Assembly: GCF_000349325.1 (NCBI RefSeq)
Contig: NC_020504.1
Span: 2,638,053-2,702,052, forward strand
Direction: 5' to 3'
From: Streptomyces davaonensis JCM 4913
GTDB lineage: Bacteria > Actinomycetota > Actinomycetes > Streptomycetales > Streptomycetaceae
DNA: 64,000 nt
Made by a program: the position numbers and the translations under genes. A model generated the notes under the pieces. The model did not search any database. It had not been told where the DNA came from and was given only the letters and a program-made list of their open reading frames with translations. Every line of letters begins with the position of its first letter. The stretch's first letter is position 1. Shown here piece after piece: positions 43,005-52,348 of this stretch.

Positions 43005-45130
43005 GCACCACCGCTGAGCTTTTGAAGGGTGCGGCCGAGCTGTTCCCCGACGAGGTCGTGACGTCCGCGCACGTACGCCACCTCGACCTGCCGTTCGGCG
43101 CCGGGCGCTTCGCGCTCGTCACGCTGGACAACGGCTTCGACCACACCAAGCCGACCACCTTCGGACCGCAGTCCCTGGCGAACCTCAACCTCGCCATCGA
43201 CCAGGTCGAGAAGGAGGCCGCGGACGGCTCGATCGTCGGCGTCGGCATCACCGGCAAGCCGTTCATCTTCGCCGTCGGCGCCGACCTCAAGGGCGTCGAG
43301 CTGCTGAAGGAGCACGAGCACGCGCTCGCCATCGGCAAGGGCGGCCACGAGGTCTTCAAGCGCCTCGCCGCGCTCGCGGTGCCGACCTTCGCGTACTACA
43401 ACGGCGCGGCCATGGGCGGCGGTGTCGAGGTCGGTCTGCACTGCACCTACCGCACCGTGTCGAAGGCGCTGCCCGCCTTCTCGCTGCCCGAGGTCTTCCT
43501 GGGCCTGGTCCCGGGCTGGGGCGGCTGCACGATCCTGCCGAACCTGATCGGTGCCGAGAAGGCCGTCTCGGTGATCATCGAGAACAGCCTCAACCAGAAC
43601 AAGCAGCTCAAGGGCCAGCAGGTCTTCGACCTCGGCATCGCCGACGCCCTCTTCGAGGGTGCGGACTTCCTGGAGCAGTCGCTGATCTGGACGGCGAACG
43701 TCCTCAAGGGCGACGTCGAGGTCGAGCGTCCGGTGATCGACCGCGGTGAGGCCTGGGACCAGGCCGTCGCCAAGGGCCGCTTCATCGCGGACTCCAAGGT
43801 GCACGGCGCCGCCCCGGCCGCCTACCGCGCGCTGGACATCATCGCCAACGCCAAGAACGGCGACCTCCAGCAGGGCTACGACGCCGAGGACGTGGCGCTC
43901 GCCGACCTGATCATGGGTGGCGAACTGCGCTCCGGCATCTACGCCTTCAACCTGGTGCAGAAGCGCGGCAAGCGCCCCGCCGGTGCCCCGGACAAGAACC
44001 TGGCCCGCCCGGTCACCAAGGTCGGTGTCGTCGGCGCCGGTCTGATGGCCTCCCAGCTCGCGCTGCTCTTCCTGCGCCGCCTGGAGGTGCCGGTCGTGCT
44101 GACCGACATCGACCAGGAGCGCGTCGACAAGGGTGTGGGCTACGTCCACGCCGAGATCGAGAAGCTGCTCGGCAAGGGCCGTATCAACCAGGACAAGGCC
44201 AACCGCCTCAAGGCCCTGGTGACCGGTGTGCTGGACAAGGCCGAGGGCTTCGCCGACGCCGACTTCATCATCGAGGCCGTCTTCGAGGAGATCGGCGTCA
44301 AGCAGCAGGTGTTCGCCGAGGTCGAGGCGGTCGCCCCGGCGCACGCGATCCTCGCCACCAACACCTCCTCGCTGTCCGTCAGCGAGATGGCGTCGAAGCT
44401 GAAGAACCCCGAGCGGGTCGTGGGCTTCCACTTCTTCAACCCGGTCGCCGTGCTGCCGCTGCTGGAGATCGTGCGCGGCGAGCAGACCGACGACGCCTCG
44501 CTGGCCACGGCCTTCGCCGTCGCCAAGAAGCTGAAGAAGACCGCGGTCCTCACCAAGGACGCCCCGGCGTTCGTCGTGAACCGCATCCTGACCCGCTTCA
44601 TGGGCGAGATCCAGAACGTCATCGACGAGGGCACGTCGGTCGAGGTCGCCGAGAAGGCGGTCGAGCCGCTGGGTCTGCCGATGTCGCCGCTGGTGCTCCT
44701 GGAGCTGGTCGGTCCCGCGATCGGCCTGCATGTCTCGGAGACCCTCAACCGGGCCTTCCCGGACCGCTTCACGGTCTCCCCGAACCTCGCCGCCGTCGTC
44801 AAGGCGGGCAAGCGCGGCTTCTACGTCTACGACTCCGGCAAGCCGGAGCTGGACCCCGAGGTCGCCGCACTCCTCAAGCAGGGCGATGTCGTCCTGACCG
44901 AGGAGCAGGTCCGCGACCGCGTCCTGGACGCGGTGGCCCAGGAGATCGGCCTGATGCTCGACGAGGGCGTCGTCGCCGAGGCCCAGGACATCGACCTCTG
45001 CCTGATCACGGGCGCCGGCTGGCCCTTCCACCTGGGCGGCATCACGCCGTACCTGGACCGTGAGGGTGTCTCGGAGCGAGTGAACGGCAAGAAGTTCCTG
45101 GCGCCGGGCGTGGCGAGCGTCCCCGCGTAA
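43001..45130 (+). CDS. fadB: Fatty-acid oxidation complex alpha subunit (enoyl-CoA hydratase/3-hydroxyacyl-CoA dehydrogenase)
   Basis: 709-residue bifunctional enzyme. The N-terminal crotonase domain (about 15-300) has IFAVGADLKGVELL and the oxyanion-type NGAAMGGGVEVGLHC, PEVFLGLVPGWGGCTILPN. The HAD domain has NAD motif VGVVGAGLMASQLALLFL and FHFFNPVAVLPLLEIVRG, then the C-terminal dimer domain. Hydrates enoyl-CoA and oxidises the alcohol, passing ketoacyl-CoA to FadA. GTG start at 43001. Followed by a strong terminator. Confidence 0.96.
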   Translation: MSTTAELLKGAAELFPDEVVTSAHVRHLDLPFGAGRFALVTLDNGFDHTKPTTFGPQSLANLNLAIDQVEKEAADGSIVGVGITGKPFIFAVGADLKGVELLKEHEHALAIGKGGHEVFKRLAALAVPTFAYYNGAAMGGGVEVGLHCTYRTVSKALPAFSLPEVFLGLVPGWGGCTILPNLIGAEKAVSVIIENSLNQNKQLKGQQVFDLGIADALFEGADFLEQSLIWTANVLKGDVEVERPVIDRGEAWDQAVAKGRFIADSKVHGAAPAAYRALDIIANAKNGDLQQGYDAEDVALADLIMGGELRSGIYAFNLVQKRGKRPAGAPDKNLARPVTKVGVVGAGLMASQLALLFLRRLEVPVVLTDIDQERVDKGVGYVHAEIEKLLGKGRINQDKANRLKALVTGVLDKAEGFADADFIIEAVFEEIGVKQQVFAEVEAVAPAHAILATNTSSLSVSEMASKLKNPERVVGFHFFNPVAVLPLLEIVRGEQTDDASLATAFAVAKKLKKTAVLTKDAPAFVVNRILTRFMGEIQNVIDEGTSVEVAEKAVEPLGLPMSPLVLLELVGPAIGLHVSETLNRAFPDRFTVSPNLAAVVKAGKRGFYVYDSGKPELDPEVAALLKQGDVVLTEEQVRDRVLDAVAQEIGLMLDEGVVAEAQDIDLCLITGAGWPFHLGGITPYLDREGVSERVNGKKFLAPGVASVPA

Positions 45131-45144
45131 GCGCCCTGCACTGA

Positions 45145-45188
45145 ACGCCGGTGCCCCGCACGCCTGCTGGTGTGCGGGGCACCGGCGT
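45145..45188. terminator. Bidirectional terminator after fadB
   Basis: Perfect 17-bp stem, ACGCCGGTGCCCCGCAC (45145-45161), 10-nt loop, complement at 45172-45188. Lies 14 nt after the fadB stop and just before the stop of the convergent 45191 gene, so it can serve both. Confidence 0.88.
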
Positions 45189-45190
45189 GC

Positions 45191-45574
45191 TCAGTCCGTG
45201 GCCGGGCGCCGGTCCTCGACATGGACGACATTCAGGTCCGTGCCGTCCTGGTGGCGTTTGCCGCGTCCGTGAATGCCGACGGCCAGGTGCGAAGGGTCGA
45301 CGGGCTCGTCGAGGGCGACATGGGTGACGACGTCCGGGTGATGGCCGGTGACCAGCCAGCCCAGATCGTCCTTGAGCGTGAGCACATTGAAGTCACCGGC
45401 CGGGGAGCCCACGTGCACCGGGCCGAACTCGCCGAGAATCCCCGAGGCCTGTCCCGCGAGGTCTCCCGCGGGCTCCTTCAGCACCACGCACGTCCCGTGC
45501 TCGAAGAGCACCCATGAGGTCCCTGAGGGCGCCAGGATCCGCCGCCAGACCTCGACCAGGCCTTCTGTGTCCAT
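45191..45574 (-). CDS. Conserved hypothetical protein
   Basis: 127 residues from ATG 45574, which has AGGA 8 nt upstream (ATG 45583 is the alternative). Sequence: APSGTSWVLFEHGTCVVLKEP, GEFGPVHVGSPAGDFNVLTLKDDLGWLVTGHHPDVVTHV. A small alpha/beta protein without signal or membrane segments, known as a conserved streptomycete family of unknown role. Confidence 0.7.
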   Translation of the reverse strand: MDTEGLVEVWRRILAPSGTSWVLFEHGTCVVLKEPAGDLAGQASGILGEFGPVHVGSPAGDFNVLTLKDDLGWLVTGHHPDVVTHVALDEPVDPSHLAVGIHGRGKRHQDGTDLNVVHVEDRRPATD

Positions 45575-45636
45575 GACGGTCATCCTGGCGCAACGGTGTC
45601 CGAACAGTCCCGCGAATTATGTGCGCCGGGACGCGC

Positions 45637-46650
45637 TCAGACCTCCCGCCAGGCCGCCAGCGCGAGCCCCGGCTCGTCCTTCTGGCGGGCCACGCGCAGT
45701 ACGCCGTCCGGGGTCAGGCTCGCCGCCGCCACCCGGCCCTCGGCGTCCTCAACCACGGCGACCCGGGTGCCCGCGGGCAGGGCGGGGCCGGACTCCGTCC
45801 ACCACAGGCCCGCCGACTCCTGTTCCGTCGGGTACGCGGCGAACGCCACGCGGCCCGAGGACGAGCGCTGGGCGAGCAGCGTGCAGTCGTGGCCGTTCAG
45901 GTCGCAGCGGACGGTGGAGACCGGTCCTGGGCCCGCGGCGGCGATCAGCGGGACCGGGTCGCCGTCCGGCCGCCAGGCGTGCAGCATGCCCTCGGGGTCG
46001 CTGAAGAAGAGGGTGGTGTGCTCCTTCGAGGTCGGCAGCGCGTTGAGCGTGCCGGGCTCGATTCGTACGTCCAGCGGGTCGGCGGCGAGCGGGCGGGCGC
46101 CGGGTTCCTCCTGGAGCCAGCGCAGAACGCCGGTGGGGCTGGTGGCGTACACCTCGACCAGGCCCGACTCGGCGGTGACGGCGACGAGTTCCTCGCCCAC
46201 CTTGGAGCCCTTCAGGTCGTGCCACGTGTTCCAGCCGCCGCGCTCCTTCTGGTTGATGGTGTGCACGCCCTTGCCGCGATTGCGTACGAAGAGGTAGGCC
46301 CGGCCCTCCGCGTCGACGGCGACGGCGGGGGTGCCGGTGCGCTCGCCGGTCTTGTTGGGGTGGCCGATGGGCTGCCAGTCCAGGGCGGCGAGCAGCGGGC
46401 GGAAGTGGGTGGAGTGCACGAGCCCCGACTCGCCCGAACGGGTGGGGCGCCAGGCGATGAGGTGGCCGTAGCGGTCGGGGCCCTGGCCCAGCGCGAAGCC
46501 CGGCTGCACCTTCTGGTCGCCGCCCACACGGCGGGGAGCGTCCCAACTGCCGCCGGGGATGCGCTCCGCGCGGCACAGGACGGCTTCCTGGGTGTGCCAG
46601 TAGACGCTGAGGCGGCCGTCTCGGCCGCGTATGAGCCAAACGCCGTTCAC
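45637..46650 (-). CDS. Beta-propeller lectin-like protein of unknown function
   Basis: 337 residues with repeated W-rich blades such as GVWLIRGRDGRLSVYWHTQE, GYGHLIAWRPTRSGESGLVHS-like segments, and GVLRWLQEEPGARP. The pattern is that of PLL/tectonin- or fucose-lectin-like propellers. There is no signal peptide, so it would act in the cytoplasm. GTG start without an SD but with TAGAGT exactly 6 nt upstream on the coding strand. Function unknown. Confidence 0.68.
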   Translation of the reverse strand: MNGVWLIRGRDGRLSVYWHTQEAVLCRAERIPGGSWDAPRRVGGDQKVQPGFALGQGPDRYGHLIAWRPTRSGESGLVHSTHFRPLLAALDWQPIGHPNKTGERTGTPAVAVDAEGRAYLFVRNRGKGVHTINQKERGGWNTWHDLKGSKVGEELVAVTAESGLVEVYATSPTGVLRWLQEEPGARPLAADPLDVRIEPGTLNALPTSKEHTTLFFSDPEGMLHAWRPDGDPVPLIAAAGPGPVSTVRCDLNGHDCTLLAQRSSSGRVAFAAYPTEQESAGLWWTESGPALPAGTRVAVVEDAEGRVAAASLTPDGVLRVARQKDEPGLALAAWREV

Positions 46651-46701
46651 CGGATCACTCTAAACGGGGGCGTCCCGGGCAGCGCGTGCGACCCTGGGGC
46701 C

Positions 46702-47070
46702 ATGGAGGCTGCTCTGCTCGTGATCGTCGACGCCGCGAACGTGGTCGGCTCGGTGCCGGACGGGTGGTGGCGGGACCGACGGGGCGCGGCGGAGCGGCTG
46801 CGCGACCGGCTGGCGGCTGACGGGGTGCCGGGGCGGCCGGGCGAGGTGGAGATCGTGCTCGTGGTGGAGGGCGCGGCGCGCGGCGTCGAGTCCGTCGAGG
46901 GCGTACGGGTCGAATCCGCGCCGGGCAGCGGCGACGACCACATGGTGGAACTGGTCGCGGCACGCCCGCCCGACCGCCCCTGCCTGGTCGTCACGGCCGA
47001 CCGCGAACTGCGTCGCCGGGTGACGGAACTGGGCGCGGAGGTGACGGGCCCTCGGACGGTACGGCCGTGA
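46702..47070 (+). CDS. NYN/PIN-like nuclease domain protein
   Basis: 122 residues. LLVIVDAANVVGSVPDGWWRDR is a PIN/NYN-type first strand with Asp; VESAPGSGDDHMVELVA and LVVTADRELRRRVTELGAEV give the other acidic positions. Probably a small metal-dependent RNase. Start ATG 46702, no SD, GACCCT 6 nt upstream. The stop is directly adjacent to the stop of the convergent 47071 gene. Confidence 0.8.
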   Translation: MEAALLVIVDAANVVGSVPDGWWRDRRGAAERLRDRLAADGVPGRPGEVEIVLVVEGAARGVESVEGVRVESAPGSGDDHMVELVAARPPDRPCLVVTADRELRRRVTELGAEVTGPRTVRP

Positions 47071-48501
47071 CTAGCGGGCCTTCACATGCAGTACGGCGCC
47101 GTCCACCACCGCCACCTCCTCGTACCCTTCCAGCAGGCGCCGTAGGGGCCGGATGCGTTCCGGGGCGTAGGGCTTGCCGCGGGAGTCGTCGATGATCAGG
47201 CGGGGCGGGGCGGTGGCGAACTCCCGGTTCAGGGTCGTCCAGGCGCCCTTCATCGCGTACCGCTCCCCCACGCGCGGACCGTCCCGGCCGCCGCTGTAGT
47301 TCGTCAGGAGACCCGCCGTCAGATAGCGGGTCGCCGGGGTGCGGTCGGACAGCCAGTACGTCTCCGGATGTATGCCCCACACGAGGATCCGGTCGTGCGG
47401 CGCCGTGTGGCGGCCGATCGCCGCCGCCAGGCGCTCGGCATGGCTCAGTTCGGGGCGCGGGGCCAGCATTCCCCAGGTGAGGAAGAGGGCCGCGCAGCAG
47501 GCCGTGGTGATGAGGGCGCGCATCGCCCGGGGCCGGGGCAGTCGCCGTAGCGCCGCTGTCGCCAACAGGGCCAGGGGCGGGGTGAGTTGCAGGTAATAGT
47601 GGCCGAAGAAGTGGAAGCCCAGGGCCACCGCGCCCGCTGAGGCGGCCAGCCACAGCCACAGGTCACCGGGCGCCGGACGCCTCGCCCGTACCAGCAGCGG
47701 CAGTACGCCCGCGCAGGCCACCGTCAGGATCGCGGTGTTCGTCAACGCCCGGCCCAGCACGTGCAGTTCGGAGCCGGTGAAGGAGGCGTACGCGCCCGAT
47801 CCGGTGACCGTCCAGAACAGGAAGCCGGACGGATCGGTGAGTACGGCCGCCGCCAGCACCGGCAGCACCGCCCCGGCCCCGATCCGCAGCAGCCTCGCCC
47901 ACGAGGCGCCGCACAGCCACAGCACCGGCAGCAGCACCGCGCCGCCCGTCTGCTTGGCGAGGAACGCGCAGCCCACGGCCAGGCCCGCCGCGGCCCAGCG
48001 GCGGCGGTCCGCGCACCACATCGCGGCCGCCGTGCACGGCAGCATGAACACCTCGAAGCCGGCCGCCTGCGCGTCCTCGGGGTTCAGTCCGACGGAGATC
48101 AGCAGATACAGCACTCCGGCCGTGCGGCCCGCCGTGTCACCCCAGCGACGGCGGGCCAGCGAGGCGAGCAGGGCCGCGGTCAGCAGGTGCGCGAGGATCG
48201 CCAGCAGCCGCACCGACACCAGCGAGTCGGAGCCGGTCAGCGCGAACGCCCCCTGGTAGAGCCACGGCACGAGCGGGGGCTTGCGGTCCACGACCGTCTC
48301 GTAGAGCTCTCCGCCGTGCGCGAGCAGGCGGGCCTGTACGGCGAGATAGCCCTCGTCGGGGTTCCAGAGGGGGTGGGCGAAGGACGGGACGCGGGTGAGA
48401 CCGGCCAGGAGCAGCAGGGCGGGGAGCAGGCGTCTCCAGTAGCCGCAGCCGACGCGTGGGGTGGATACGGAGCGTTGCGGGGCGAGGAGCTCGGCGTCCA
48501 T
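47071..48501 (-). CDS. Integral-membrane glycosyltransferase (GT39/ArnT-like)
   Basis: 476 residues, roughly 9-11 membrane helices. The first loop has FAHPLWNPDEGYLAVQARLLAHGGELYETVVDRKPPLVPW, with the Asp-Glu pair typical of GT-C enzymes of the PMT/ArnT type. The C-terminal soluble part contains WGIHPETYWLSDRTPATRYL. Probably uses polyprenyl-phosphate sugar to glycosylate an envelope acceptor outside the membrane. Monocistronic. Confidence 0.85.
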   Translation of the reverse strand: MDAELLAPQRSVSTPRVGCGYWRRLLPALLLLAGLTRVPSFAHPLWNPDEGYLAVQARLLAHGGELYETVVDRKPPLVPWLYQGAFALTGSDSLVSVRLLAILAHLLTAALLASLARRRWGDTAGRTAGVLYLLISVGLNPEDAQAAGFEVFMLPCTAAAMWCADRRRWAAAGLAVGCAFLAKQTGGAVLLPVLWLCGASWARLLRIGAGAVLPVLAAAVLTDPSGFLFWTVTGSGAYASFTGSELHVLGRALTNTAILTVACAGVLPLLVRARRPAPGDLWLWLAASAGAVALGFHFFGHYYLQLTPPLALLATAALRRLPRPRAMRALITTACCAALFLTWGMLAPRPELSHAERLAAAIGRHTAPHDRILVWGIHPETYWLSDRTPATRYLTAGLLTNYSGGRDGPRVGERYAMKGAWTTLNREFATAPPRLIIDDSRGKPYAPERIRPLRRLLEGYEEVAVVDGAVLHVKAR

Positions 48502-48574
48502 GAGAGTGCACGCTATCCGGCCCCGCAGCCCCGCCGAAACGGGACATACGGGGCCGTATCAATCAGCAAGTCCG

Positions 48575-50098
48575 TTACTCGGCGTCACCGCGCGGCGGCT
48601 TCATCACCTGGCCCACGGTCGTCTCCTCATGCCGTCCGAGGCGGCTGTGGGACTGGCCGTAGAGGAAGTACACGAAGAAGCCGACGACCATCCAGATGGC
48701 GAACCGGACCCAGGTCTCGGCGGGCAGGTTGATCATCAGCCACAGCGAGGCGCACACCGACAGGATCGGAATCACCGGCACCCAGGGAGTGCGGAAGGCG
48801 CGGTGCAGGTCGGGGCGGGTCTTGCGGAGGATGATCACGCCGATCGAGACGACCACGAAGGCGAACAGGGTGCCGATGTTCACCAGGGCGGCGAGTTCGG
48901 TCAGCGGGGTGAAGCCGGCCAGGATCGCGATGATCACGCCGAGCAGGATGGTCGGCCGGTGCGGGGTCTTGAACCGCGGGTGGACGTGCGAGAAGAAGCG
49001 CGGCAGCAGGCCGTCGCGACTCATCGCGAAGAAGACGCGGGTCTGGCCCAGGAGCAGGATCATGCAGACCGTCGTCAGGCCGACCGCCGCGCCGAAACTG
49101 ATGAAGCCCGCGAACCAGGGATGCCCGGTGGCCTTGAAGGCGTCGGCCAGCGGGGCGTCCACGGACAGCTCGCTGTAGTGCTGCATGCCGGTGACGACGA
49201 TCGACACGGCGACGTAGAGGGCCGTGCAGATCAGCAGGGAGCCGATGATGCCTCTCGGCATGTCCCGCTGCGGGTTCCTGGTCTCCTCGGCCGCCGTGGC
49301 CACCACGTCGAAGCCGATGAAGGCGAAGAAGACGACCGAGGCGGCGGTGAAGATGCCCATCACGCCGAAGTTGGAGGGCGCCCAGCCGAACATGAGCTGG
49401 ATCAGCGGGGCCTGGAGACTCTCGCCGGCCTCCACGGTCTGCGTCTTCGGGATGAACGGGTCGTAGTTGTCGCTCTCGATGAAGAAGGCACCGGCGATGA
49501 TCACGGTCAGCACGACCGTCACCTTGATGGCGACGACGAGCGAGGTGATCCGCGCGGAGAGCTTCATCCCGAGGACGAGGATGCCGGTGAGGACGAGGAC
49601 GAGGGCGAAGGCGAGGATGTCGAAGCCGAACTCCCCCGCGCCCTCTCTGCTGCCCAGTTCCGCGGGCATCTCCCAGCCCGCGTTGTCCATGAGCGACTGG
49701 ACATAGCCGGACCAGCCGACGGCCACCACCGCCGTACCGAGCGCGAACTCCAGGACCAGGTCCCAGCCGATGATCCAGGCGGGCAGTTCACCCAGGGAGG
49801 CGTACGAGAAGGTGTAGGCGGACCCGGCGACCGGGACCGTGGAGGCGAACTCGGCATAGCAGAGCGCGGCGAGCGCGCAGGCGACGCCGGCCGCCACGAA
49901 GGCCAGCGCGACGGCCGGCCCGGCGTTGTTCTTGGCGACGGTGCCGGTCAGCACGAAGATGCCGGTACCGATGATGACGCCGACGCCGAAGACCGTCAGA
50001 TCGAGCGCGGACAAGGATTTCTTGAGCGCGTGCTCGGGCTCCTCGGTATCGAGGATGGACTGCTCGACCTTCTTCGTCCGGAAGATGGTGTTGGCCAC
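48575..50098 (-). CDS. Amino-acid permease (cationic amino-acid transporter family)
   Basis: 507 residues from GTG 50098 (GGGAGG 7 nt upstream); in-frame ATG 50131 is rejected for lack of SD. About 12-14 helices, with APC-superfamily start DLTVFGVGVIIGTGIFVLTGTVAKNNAGPAVALAFVAAG. Proton- or sodium-driven uptake of amino acids, with CAT-like length. It lies downstream of dxs but is separated from it by a terminator. Confidence 0.92.
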   Translation of the reverse strand: MANTIFRTKKVEQSILDTEEPEHALKKSLSALDLTVFGVGVIIGTGIFVLTGTVAKNNAGPAVALAFVAAGVACALAALCYAEFASTVPVAGSAYTFSYASLGELPAWIIGWDLVLEFALGTAVVAVGWSGYVQSLMDNAGWEMPAELGSREGAGEFGFDILAFALVLVLTGILVLGMKLSARITSLVVAIKVTVVLTVIIAGAFFIESDNYDPFIPKTQTVEAGESLQAPLIQLMFGWAPSNFGVMGIFTAASVVFFAFIGFDVVATAAEETRNPQRDMPRGIIGSLLICTALYVAVSIVVTGMQHYSELSVDAPLADAFKATGHPWFAGFISFGAAVGLTTVCMILLLGQTRVFFAMSRDGLLPRFFSHVHPRFKTPHRPTILLGVIIAILAGFTPLTELAALVNIGTLFAFVVVSIGVIILRKTRPDLHRAFRTPWVPVIPILSVCASLWLMINLPAETWVRFAIWMVVGFFVYFLYGQSHSRLGRHEETTVGQVMKPPRGDAE

Positions 50099-50179
50099 GG
50101 GCGTACCTCCCACGCTTGTCGTCCTCGACATGATCGAGAGGGGGCGTGGTGCGTATGCCCTGACACAAGCGAAGTCACA

Positions 50180-50229
50180 CGAACGGGCCGGTTCCACCAC
50201 CGCAAAGGGGGGTGGGACCGGCCCGTTCG
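50180..50229 (-). terminator. Terminator after dxs
   Basis: 19-bp stem: CGAACGGGCCGGTTCCACC (50180-50198) pairs with 50211-50229 with one G-T mismatch; 12-nt loop. Starts 8 nt after the dxs stop in the direction of transcription. Confidence 0.85.
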
Positions 50230-50236
50230 GCGGTAC

Positions 50237-52156
50237 TCAGTCGCGCGCGGGCTCCGCTTCGGCCGGGGTGCGGTCGTACCGCCCGTCCAGCTTGGAGACC
50301 AGCCCGGTGACCTGGCGGGCGATGTCCGGGGCGGTCAGCCCGATCTCGGCCATGACCTCGGCGCGCGAGGCGTGGTCGAGGAAGCGCGGCGGGATGCCGA
50401 AGTCGCGCAGCGGGACATCGACGCCCGCGTCGCGCAGGGCCTGGGCGACGGCGGAGCCGACGCCGCCGACACGGGAGTTGTCCTCGACGGTGACGACCAC
50501 CCGGTGGCGCTCGGCCAGCGGGGCCATGGCCTCGTCGACGGGCTTCACCCAGCGCGGGTCGACCACGGTGGTGGAGATGCCCTGCTTGTCGAGGAGGGAG
50601 GCGATCTCCAGGCACATCGGGGCCAGAGCGCCCACCGAGACGAGCAGCACGTCGGGCCGGTCGGTGCCCGGCTCGCGCAGCACGTCCATGCCGCCGACGC
50701 GGCCCACGGCGGGTACGGCGGGGCCGACGGCGCCCTTGGAGAAGCGGACCACGGTCGGCGCGTCCTTGACCTGGACGGCCTCGCGGAGCTGGGCGCGGAC
50801 CTGGTCGGCGTCGCGCGGGGCGGCGAGCCTCAGGCCGGGGACGACCTGGAGGATCGACATGTCCCACATGCCGTTGTGGGAGGCGCCGTCGGTGCCGGTG
50901 ATCCCGGCCCGGTCCAGCACGAAGGTCACCCCGCACTTGTGCAGGGCCACGTCCATCAGGACCTGGTCGAAGGCGCGGTTGAGGAAGGTGGCGTAGACGG
51001 CGAAGACCGGGTGCACGCCACCGGTCGCCAGGCCCGCCGCGGACACGGCGCCGTGCTGCTCGGCGATGCCGACGTCGTAGACCCGGTCCGGGAAGCGCTT
51101 GGCGAACTTGTCCAGGCCGACCGGCTGGAGCATGGCGGCGGTGATGGCGACGATGTCGTCGCGCTCCTCGCCGAGCTTGACCATCTCCTCGCCGAAGACG
51201 GAGGTCCAGTCGGCGCCGCTGGTGGCGATCGGCAGTCCGGTGTCGGGGTGGATCTTGCCGACGGCGTGGAAGCGGTCGGCCTCGTCCTGGAGGGCGGGCT
51301 GGTAGCCGCGGCCCTTCTCGGTGAGGCAGTGCACGATGACCGGGCCGCCGAACCGCTTGGCGCGGGCCAGGGCGGACTCCAGGGCCTCGATGTCGTGGCC
51401 GTCGATGGGGCCGACGTACTTCAGGCCCAGGTCCTCGAACATGCCCTGCGGGGCGATGAAGTCCTTCAGGCCCTTCTTGGCGCCGTGCAGGGTCTCGTAG
51501 AGGGGCCTGCCGACGACCGGGGTGCGGTCGAGGATGTCCTTGGTGCGGCTGAGGAAGCGCTCGTAGCCGTCGGTGGTGCGCAGGGTCGCCAGGTGGTTCG
51601 CCAGGCCGCCGATGGTGGGCGCGTACGACCGCTCGTTGTCGTTGACGACGATGACGAGGGGGCGGTCCTTGGCCTCGGCGATGTTGTTCAGCGCCTCCCA
51701 GGCCATACCGCCGGTGAGGGCGCCGTCACCGATCACGGCGACGACATGGTCGTCGCGTTTCTGGATCTGGTTGGCCTTGGCGAGGCCGTCGGCCCAGCCG
51801 AGCACCGTGGAGGCGTGGCTGTTCTCGATGACGTCGTGCTCGGACTCGGCCTGCGAGGGGTAGCCGGACAGGCCGCCCTTCATCTTCAGCTTCGAGAAGT
51901 CCTGGCGGCCGGTGAGCAGCTTGTGGACGTAGGACTGGTGTCCCGTGTCCCACAGCACCCGGTCCTTGGGTGACTCGAAGACCCGGTGCAGGGCGATGGT
52001 CAGCTCCACCACACCGAGGTTGGGGCCGAGGTGGCCGCCGGTCTTGGAGACCGCGTCGACGAGGAAGGTCCTGATCTCGCCGGCCAGCTGGTCCAGCTGC
52101 TCCAGGCTGAGCCGGTCCAGATCGCGCGGTCCCCTGATGCGGGTCAGCAGCGGCAC
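50237..52156 (-). CDS. dxs: 1-deoxy-D-xylulose-5-phosphate synthase
   Basis: 639 residues. First enzyme of the MEP isoprenoid pathway, joining pyruvate and glyceraldehyde-3-phosphate with thiamine diphosphate. Seen: [34 protein letters not shown], the ThDP motif [30 protein letters not shown], and transketolase C-terminal [22 protein letters not shown] start with AAGGAGG 6 nt upstream. Confidence 0.97.
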   Translation of the reverse strand: MPLLTRIRGPRDLDRLSLEQLDQLAGEIRTFLVDAVSKTGGHLGPNLGVVELTIALHRVFESPKDRVLWDTGHQSYVHKLLTGRQDFSKLKMKGGLSGYPSQAESEHDVIENSHASTVLGWADGLAKANQIQKRDDHVVAVIGDGALTGGMAWEALNNIAEAKDRPLVIVVNDNERSYAPTIGGLANHLATLRTTDGYERFLSRTKDILDRTPVVGRPLYETLHGAKKGLKDFIAPQGMFEDLGLKYVGPIDGHDIEALESALARAKRFGGPVIVHCLTEKGRGYQPALQDEADRFHAVGKIHPDTGLPIATSGADWTSVFGEEMVKLGEERDDIVAITAAMLQPVGLDKFAKRFPDRVYDVGIAEQHGAVSAAGLATGGVHPVFAVYATFLNRAFDQVLMDVALHKCGVTFVLDRAGITGTDGASHNGMWDMSILQVVPGLRLAAPRDADQVRAQLREAVQVKDAPTVVRFSKGAVGPAVPAVGRVGGMDVLREPGTDRPDVLLVSVGALAPMCLEIASLLDKQGISTTVVDPRWVKPVDEAMAPLAERHRVVVTVEDNSRVGGVGSAVAQALRDAGVDVPLRDFGIPPRFLDHASRAEVMAEIGLTAPDIARQVTGLVSKLDGRYDRTPAEAEPARD

Positions 52157-52292
52157 CCGTGCCTCCTTGCAGTAGAGCTGTTGCCGGGCTTGTCGAGTCT
52201 AATGTTCCGCCTGCGCGGCCAGCGCGCGGGCGGTGCGTCGTACATCACGCGATCGGCTGTACCCACAATGTGCCGTTCCTACGACATGACTG

Positions 52293-52320
52293 TGCCCGGT
52301 GCCGCCATTGGCACCGGGCA
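52293..52320 (-). terminator. Terminator of the xylFGH operon
   Basis: Perfect 11-bp stem TGCCCGGTGCC / GGCACCGGGCA with a 6-nt loop, 28 nt after the xylH stop on the coding strand. Confidence 0.85.
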
Positions 52321-52348
52321 ACAGGTCTTGCGGGACTGCGGGACGCGG

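Noticed and set aside
48461..51973. An 1170-codon rightward open frame across the permease and dxs genes.
   Set aside because: Antisense shadow of two clear genes; the product is a Gly/Asp/Arg/Val-rich artefact.
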